Below the pieces are notes generated by a model. That model was not told where the DNA came from and made no database searches. It saw nothing but the letters and a program-made list of their open reading frames with translations. DNA of 64,000 bases, from contig NZ_FCOF02000001.1 of assembly GCF_001544755.2 (NCBI RefSeq), positions 372,001 to 436,000 on the forward strand, in the 5' to 3' direction. Position 1 is the first letter of the stretch. Each line of letters opens with the position of its first letter. This DNA is from Caballeronia catudaia. GTDB lineage: Bacteria > Pseudomonadota > Gammaproteobacteria > Burkholderiales > Burkholderiaceae. The position numbers and the translations under genes are program-made. Of the stretch, positions 60,251 to 64,000 are shown in pieces.

Positions 60251-61765
60251 TCATAGAGACTTGCGCAGATTCACTGCCGGGATCCTGAGGGCTTCGCGGT
60301 ACTTGGCGACGGTGCGCCGCGCGACCACGAATCCTTGTTCCGCCAGCAGTTCGGCGATGCGGCTGTCTGAAAGAGGAGTTTTGGTGTCTTCCGCTCCTAT
60401 CAGTTGCTTGATGAGTGCGCGAATCGCCGTGGACGATGCCGCGCCTCCTGTGTCGGTCGAAACGTGCGATCCAAAGAAGTACTTAAATTCAAGCGTCCCG
60501 AATGGGGTGAGCATGTACTTGCCTGTGGTCACACGTGAAACTGTCGACTCGTGTAATCCCAGCGTATCAGCAATCTCCCGCAAAACCAAGGGCCGCATGG
60601 CGATTTCGCCATGTGCAAAGAAGTTCTTCTGACGCTCCACGATTGCTTGCGCGACGCGCAAAATCGTCTCAAACCTCTGCTGAATATTCTTGATGAGCCA
60701 GCGTGCTTCCTGCAATTGTTGACGCAGTGAGCCGCTGCCGGGATCGCCGCGATTGTTGCGCAGGATGTTCGCGTACAAATGGTTAATGCGCAGCTTCGGC
60801 ACGATCTCGGGATTAAGCTCGGCGGTCCATCCGCTCGCGGACTTTCTGACGAGGATGTCCGGCACCACGTAGTCCGCTTCGCTCTTGCCATATGCCGCGC
60901 CCGGAAACGGCTCCAGCGACTTGATCAGCAAATGCGCGTCCCGCAGGGCGTCGTCGCCGGCCTTCAACTGTTTGCGCAAACGCGTGAAATCGCGCGCCGC
61001 GAGCAATTCCAGATGATTCGTGACGATCTCGAGCGCCAGCGTGCGCGTGGGTGAGCCGTCGAGCCGCAGCAACTGCAGCTTGAGGCATTCCGATGCCGAG
61101 CGTCCGCCGACGCCGGGCGGATCGAAGCTCTGAAGCAACGCGAGTGCCGCGCTCAGTTCGTCGATGTCTACTTCGAGCTCTTCCGGCAGATCGGTCTGAA
61201 CCTCATCGAGCGATGACGTCAGATAGCCGTCCTCGTCCAGCGATTCGATCAGGAAAATGACGAGCGCGCGATCCCGCTGATTCGCGGCGGTCATGCGCAA
61301 CTGCGCGGTCAGATGGTCGCGCAGCGTCGTGGTCGATTCGTGGATTTGCAGCGGCGGGAGATCGTCGTCGTCGGAGGCGTTGTTCGCGCGACCGTAGTCT
61401 TCGAGATTCCATGAGCTGGAATCCTGGCCGCTGTCCGACCCCAGCCCGTTGTACTCGTCCACGCCCTGCGGCTCGCTTTCCGTACGCTCGGAACTCGACG
61501 TGGAGGACGTGGAGCCGTTGCTCATCATCGGCTCGGAGGGCGCGCTCTGCGCCGCCGGCGATGCGATCAGCGAGCCGTCTGCGGCGACGCGCAGCGGGCT
61601 CGAGATCCAGTCGTCGTCGTTCTCGAGGAGCGGATTCTGCGCGACCGCCATCGCGACTTCCTGCTGCAGTTCGAGCGTAGACAACTGCAGCAGCCGGATC
61701 GACTGCTGCAGTTGCGGGGTCAGCGCAAGATGCTGCGAGAGGCGGAGTTGGAGGCTGGCTTTCAT
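60251..61765 (-). CDS. rpoN: RNA polymerase sigma-54 factor
   Basis: The alternative sigma factor for activator-dependent promoters in nitrogen and other regulation. The 504-residue protein has the glutamine-rich region I ([20 protein letters not shown]), an acidic region II (about 50-130), the core-binding part, and the RpoN box [15 protein letters not shown] at the C-terminus. A terminator separates it from lptB. Confidence 0.97.
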   Translation of the reverse strand: MKASLQLRLSQHLALTPQLQQSIRLLQLSTLELQQEVAMAVAQNPLLENDDDWISSPLRVAADGSLIASPAAQSAPSEPMMSNGSTSSTSSSERTESEPQGVDEYNGLGSDSGQDSSSWNLEDYGRANNASDDDDLPPLQIHESTTTLRDHLTAQLRMTAANQRDRALVIFLIESLDEDGYLTSSLDEVQTDLPEELEVDIDELSAALALLQSFDPPGVGGRSASECLKLQLLRLDGSPTRTLALEIVTNHLELLAARDFTRLRKQLKAGDDALRDAHLLIKSLEPFPGAAYGKSEADYVVPDILVRKSASGWTAELNPEIVPKLRINHLYANILRNNRGDPGSGSLRQQLQEARWLIKNIQQRFETILRVAQAIVERQKNFFAHGEIAMRPLVLREIADTLGLHESTVSRVTTGKYMLTPFGTLEFKYFFGSHVSTDTGGAASSTAIRALIKQLIGAEDTKTPLSDSRIAELLAEQGFVVARRTVAKYREALRIPAVNLRKSL

Positions 61766-61824
61766 GGCAAAGTTTTAATCATTGTAGAGAGTTTGCCACG
61801 CGCGCGAAACCTCGCGGGGATTCG

Positions 61825-61856
61825 AAAAAAGCCGTGCCGCCCGGGAAGGGCGGCAC
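61825..61856 (-). terminator. Rho-independent terminator after lptB
   Basis: GTGCCGCCC and GGGCGGCAC form a 9-bp stem, and on the minus strand GGCTTTTTT follows. Confidence 0.88.
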
Positions 61857-61917
61857 GCAAGTTTTGCTGGTTGCGGACTGGTGCGGCGCGCACTATGCGC
61901 GCCGCGCCGTCGAGCGG

Positions 61918-62700
61918 TCACATCCGGAAATGCTCGCCGAGATAGACGCGCCGTACGCTCTCGTTCTCGATGATCTCGCCCGGCGCGCCGGCCGCGAGCA
62001 CGGAGCCGTCGCTGATGATGTACGCATGATCGCAGATACCGAGCGTCTCGCGCACGTTATGGTCGGTGATCAAGACGCCGATGTTGCGCTGCTTCAGAAA
62101 CTTCACGATTTTCTGAATTTCCAGCACGGCGATTGGGTCGACGCCCGCAAACGGCTCGTCGAGCAGGATGAAGCTCGGATTGGTTGCGAGCGCGCGTGCG
62201 ATTTCCACTCGACGGCGCTCGCCGCCCGACAGCGACAACGCCGGATTCTCGCGCAGATGCGCGATCTGCAATTCGTCGAGCAAGGCTTCTGCGCGCTGGG
62301 TTATGGCGTCTTTGGACAGGCGTTTTCCCGCTTGGTCCGTTTGCAGTTCCAGCACCGCGCGGATGTTCTGTTCGACAGTGAGCTTGCGGAACACCGACGC
62401 TTCCTGCGGCAGATACGACAAGCCGAGATGCGCGCGCTGGTGGATCGGCAGAAGGCTGATCGATTTGCCGTCGAGGTCGATCTCGCCGGCATCGAGCGGC
62501 ACGAGGCCGACGATCATATAGAACGACGTGGTCTTGCCCGCGCCGTTGGGCCCGAGCAGTCCGACCACTTCGCCGCTCTTCACGTCGAGCGACACGTCTT
62601 TCACCACGGTGCGCGACCCGTAACGCTTCTTCAGATTGCGGACGACGAGCGAACTCGACTCGCCTTCCGGCTTGCGGTGGGGCATGGCGGGCGAATTCAC
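61918..62700 (-). CDS. lptB: LPS export ABC transporter ATP-binding protein LptB
   Basis: The ATPase that powers lipopolysaccharide extraction by the LptB2FG complex. The 260-residue protein has Walker [21 protein letters not shown], the ABC signature [15 protein letters not shown] and Walker [16 protein letters not shown]. It overlaps lptA by four bases. A second in-frame ATG at 62685 (MPHRKPEG) may be the true start. Confidence 0.97.
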   Translation of the reverse strand: MNSPAMPHRKPEGESSSLVVRNLKKRYGSRTVVKDVSLDVKSGEVVGLLGPNGAGKTTSFYMIVGLVPLDAGEIDLDGKSISLLPIHQRAHLGLSYLPQEASVFRKLTVEQNIRAVLELQTDQAGKRLSKDAITQRAEALLDELQIAHLRENPALSLSGGERRRVEIARALATNPSFILLDEPFAGVDPIAVLEIQKIVKFLKQRNIGVLITDHNVRETLGICDHAYIISDGSVLAAGAPGEIIENESVRRVYLGEHFRM

Positions 62701-63383
62701 TGCTGCGGCTGTCCTTGAATGGTGTTCGACGGAGAAAGCGTGGCGGGCGATCCGTTCAGCGGCGCGGCGCCGCCCGAACGCGGCGCGAGCATCGCGCGCA
62801 CACGGCCGCCTGGATTGCCGGGACCGGCCTGGTCCTTGCCCGCGGTCGCCGTATAGAAATCCTTCTGGCCGTCGTAGGTGATCACGCTGCCGTGCACTTC
62901 GTCCTGCACCTTCGTCTGGCCTTGCAGGCGGCGCACGACGGCGCGCGTCGTGAGCTTGGTGAAGTCGTTCTTGCCGTCGTAGTCGATGCGCACTGCGTTG
63001 CCGTCGATGTACTCGTCCACGCCGTCACGCTTCTGGCGGAAGTACGAGAGATTATTGCCGGTCGACGTGCCCGTCGCGTACTGATAGCCCTGCGGATCCT
63101 GCGTGACTTCCACGCGATCCGCCTTGATGATGATCGTGCCCTTGGTCGCGACGACATGACCCGTGAAGATGTTCTTCTGGTTGAGGTCGTCGTAGGACAT
63201 GTTGTCCGCTTCGATGTTGAGCGGCTTGTCGCGGTCGGCCTTCTCGGCGTGCGCGGGCAGCGCGACGAACGCGGCGGAGATGGCGAGCGCAGCAGCGAGC
63301 CCGGCCCGCGCGGCGTGCGTGGCGCGGCGCGCGGGCGTTGCGCACGCATGGCCGCCATCGGGACGAAGGTACCTTTCGTTCAT
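62697..63383 (-). CDS. lptA: LPS transport periplasmic protein LptA
   Basis: Forms the periplasmic bridge that carries LPS. The 228-residue protein has a signal peptide ending FVALPAHA and the OstA-like start [20 protein letters not shown], followed by beta-jellyroll strands. The C-terminal 50 residues are Gly/Pro/Ala rich and probably disordered. Confidence 0.95.
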   Translation of the reverse strand: MNERYLRPDGGHACATPARRATHAARAGLAAALAISAAFVALPAHAEKADRDKPLNIEADNMSYDDLNQKNIFTGHVVATKGTIIIKADRVEVTQDPQGYQYATGTSTGNNLSYFRQKRDGVDEYIDGNAVRIDYDGKNDFTKLTTRAVVRRLQGQTKVQDEVHGSVITYDGQKDFYTATAGKDQAGPGNPGGRVRAMLAPRSGGAAPLNGSPATLSPSNTIQGQPQQ

Positions 63384-63413
63384 GCAGTCAAAATTCGGAT
63401 GGGAGTGCCGGGA

Positions 63414-64000
63414 TTATTTGGACGAGCCGCCGTTGATATCCGTGGCGGCGATCGCGCCGCGCACGTTACCGAATAGCTTCATTACCCGGGTCACGTTGTT
63501 GTAGTTCATGCCAGCGGCTGTCATCACGGACGGGCCGCGCTGAAGTCTAACCGGTTTTTCCGTTTCGATGACATCGTCGTTGACCAGCACGCGAAAATGC
63601 TGGGAATCTGCCTGCATCTGCGGATCGCCGTAACCGGGCGCGCGCAGGATGCGTGCGTCGTCGTAGAGATCGACAATGGAAACGTCGCCGTTGACCGCGC
63701 CGCGCAGCGCCGTCGCCGTGACGGTCGGCTTTTGCGGCTGGAACATGCGGAGCGCGGGCAGCGTCAGGTCGCTGATTTCGTCGTCTTCGTAATGCACCAT
63801 CGACTTCGCCGTCAGACGATATTGCGTCGAACCGGTGGCGTCGAGCTCCGAAACGGAAAAGTTGTTCGCGAAGTAATCGGGCGTGTGGCGCTTCTCGGGC
63901 GCCGGCGCCTGCTGGGCCGGCGGTAGCGTGGCCTGCAAAAGCCAGTAGGTGATGCCCGCAAGCGCCGCCATCGCGAGGAGCGGCAGGAGCGAGGAGAGGC
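63414..64000 (-). CDS. lptC: LPS export protein LptC, partial (start outside the window)
   Basis: The frame runs past the window edge. The visible part has the N-terminal membrane anchor (LLPLLAMAALAGITYWLLQA) and the LptC domain with YFANNFSVSELDATGSTQYRL. It anchors the LPS bridge at the inner membrane and belongs to the lptC-lptA-lptB operon. Confidence 0.95.
   Translation of the reverse strand, partial: LSSLLPLLAMAALAGITYWLLQATLPPAQQAPAPEKRHTPDYFANNFSVSELDATGSTQYRLTAKSMVHYEDDEISDLTLPALRMFQPQKPTVTATALRGAVNGDVSIVDLYDDARILRAPGYGDPQMQADSQHFRVLVNDDVIETEKPVRLQRGPSVMTAAGMNYNNVTRVMKLFGNVRGAIAATDINGGSSK

Overview
This 64 kb window is a piece of a main chromosome from a beta-proteobacterium of the Burkholderiaceae. 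Burkholderia sensu lato (Paraburkholderia/Caballeronia-like) is the best guess. The reasons are high-GC codon use with very rare CTA, TTA and ATA codons, the gene order amtB-gshA-gshB-PTS EIIA-ptsH-ptsI, and the cox/cta cluster with Burkholderiales-type small helper genes. The block ptsN-hpf-rpoN-lptB-lptA-lptC and the orders ftsY/rsmD-coaD-ferredoxin and hisC-pth-rplY-prs-tRNA-Gln-ispE-lolB also fit. The genus call is inference. Nearly all of the sequence is core chromosome. I saw no insertion sequence, prophage, CRISPR array, rRNA operon or integron.

Layout. 1-6.4 kb: end of the ammonium channel gene, glutathione synthesis (gshA, gshB) and a cytoplasmic phosphotransferase chain (EIIA-Man type, HPr, EI). 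6.4-14.1 kb: moeB, the periplasmic protease ctpA, gpmA, then rhodanese-grxC-secB-gpsA, a macro-domain hydrolase, trmL and comF. 14.2-25.9 kb: a methyltransferase followed by a complete aa3-type cytochrome oxidase locus: structural genes coxB, ctaD and ctaE, assembly factors ctaG, Surf1 and two SCO-like proteins, heme A synthesis genes ctaA and ctaB, and several very small membrane proteins. 25.9-28.2 kb: YciI, an orphan MetQ-like binding protein and a MarR-GNAT fusion. 28.5-36.0 kb: an N-acetylglucosamine operon made of a GntR regulator, nagA, a SIS-type deaminase, an EIIA-HPr-EI fusion and nagE. 36.1-43.8 kb: rpoH, a PagL-like lipid A deacylase, leuA with a regulatory leader, ybiB, an FAH hydrolase, maiA and a LysE exporter. 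43.9-56.7 kb: ftsY, rsmD, coaD, ferredoxin, hisC, pth, rplY, prs, tRNA-Gln, ispE, lolB, a TPR protein, mutM, mutY and a Lon-N protein. 56.7-64 kb: rapZ, hprK, ptsN, hpf, rpoN, lptB, lptA and the start-less end of lptC.

The most interesting signals are regulatory and lie outside the large genes. (1) Upstream of leuA there is a 25-codon leader peptide frame in which four of five leucine codons are the rare CTA. It overlaps two strong hairpins and begins just downstream of a TTGACA...TTTAAA promoter, which looks like a leucine attenuator. (2) A perfect CIRCE element (TTAGCACTC-N9-GAGTGCTAA) sits 57 bp upstream of rpoH, suggesting that the repressor HrcA controls the heat-shock sigma factor. (3) NagE carries a second EIIB domain that has lost its phosphorylatable cysteine. 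(4) CoxB is a fusion of subunit II, cytochrome c and OmpA-like domains.

The window also holds an unusually full set of PTS parts: two EI/HPr systems, an EIIA-Man-type protein, EIIA-Ntr, HPr kinase and RapZ. HPr has both His15 and Ser46, so sugar transport, nitrogen-type regulation and HPr kinase signalling could be linked here. That link is inference from gene content.
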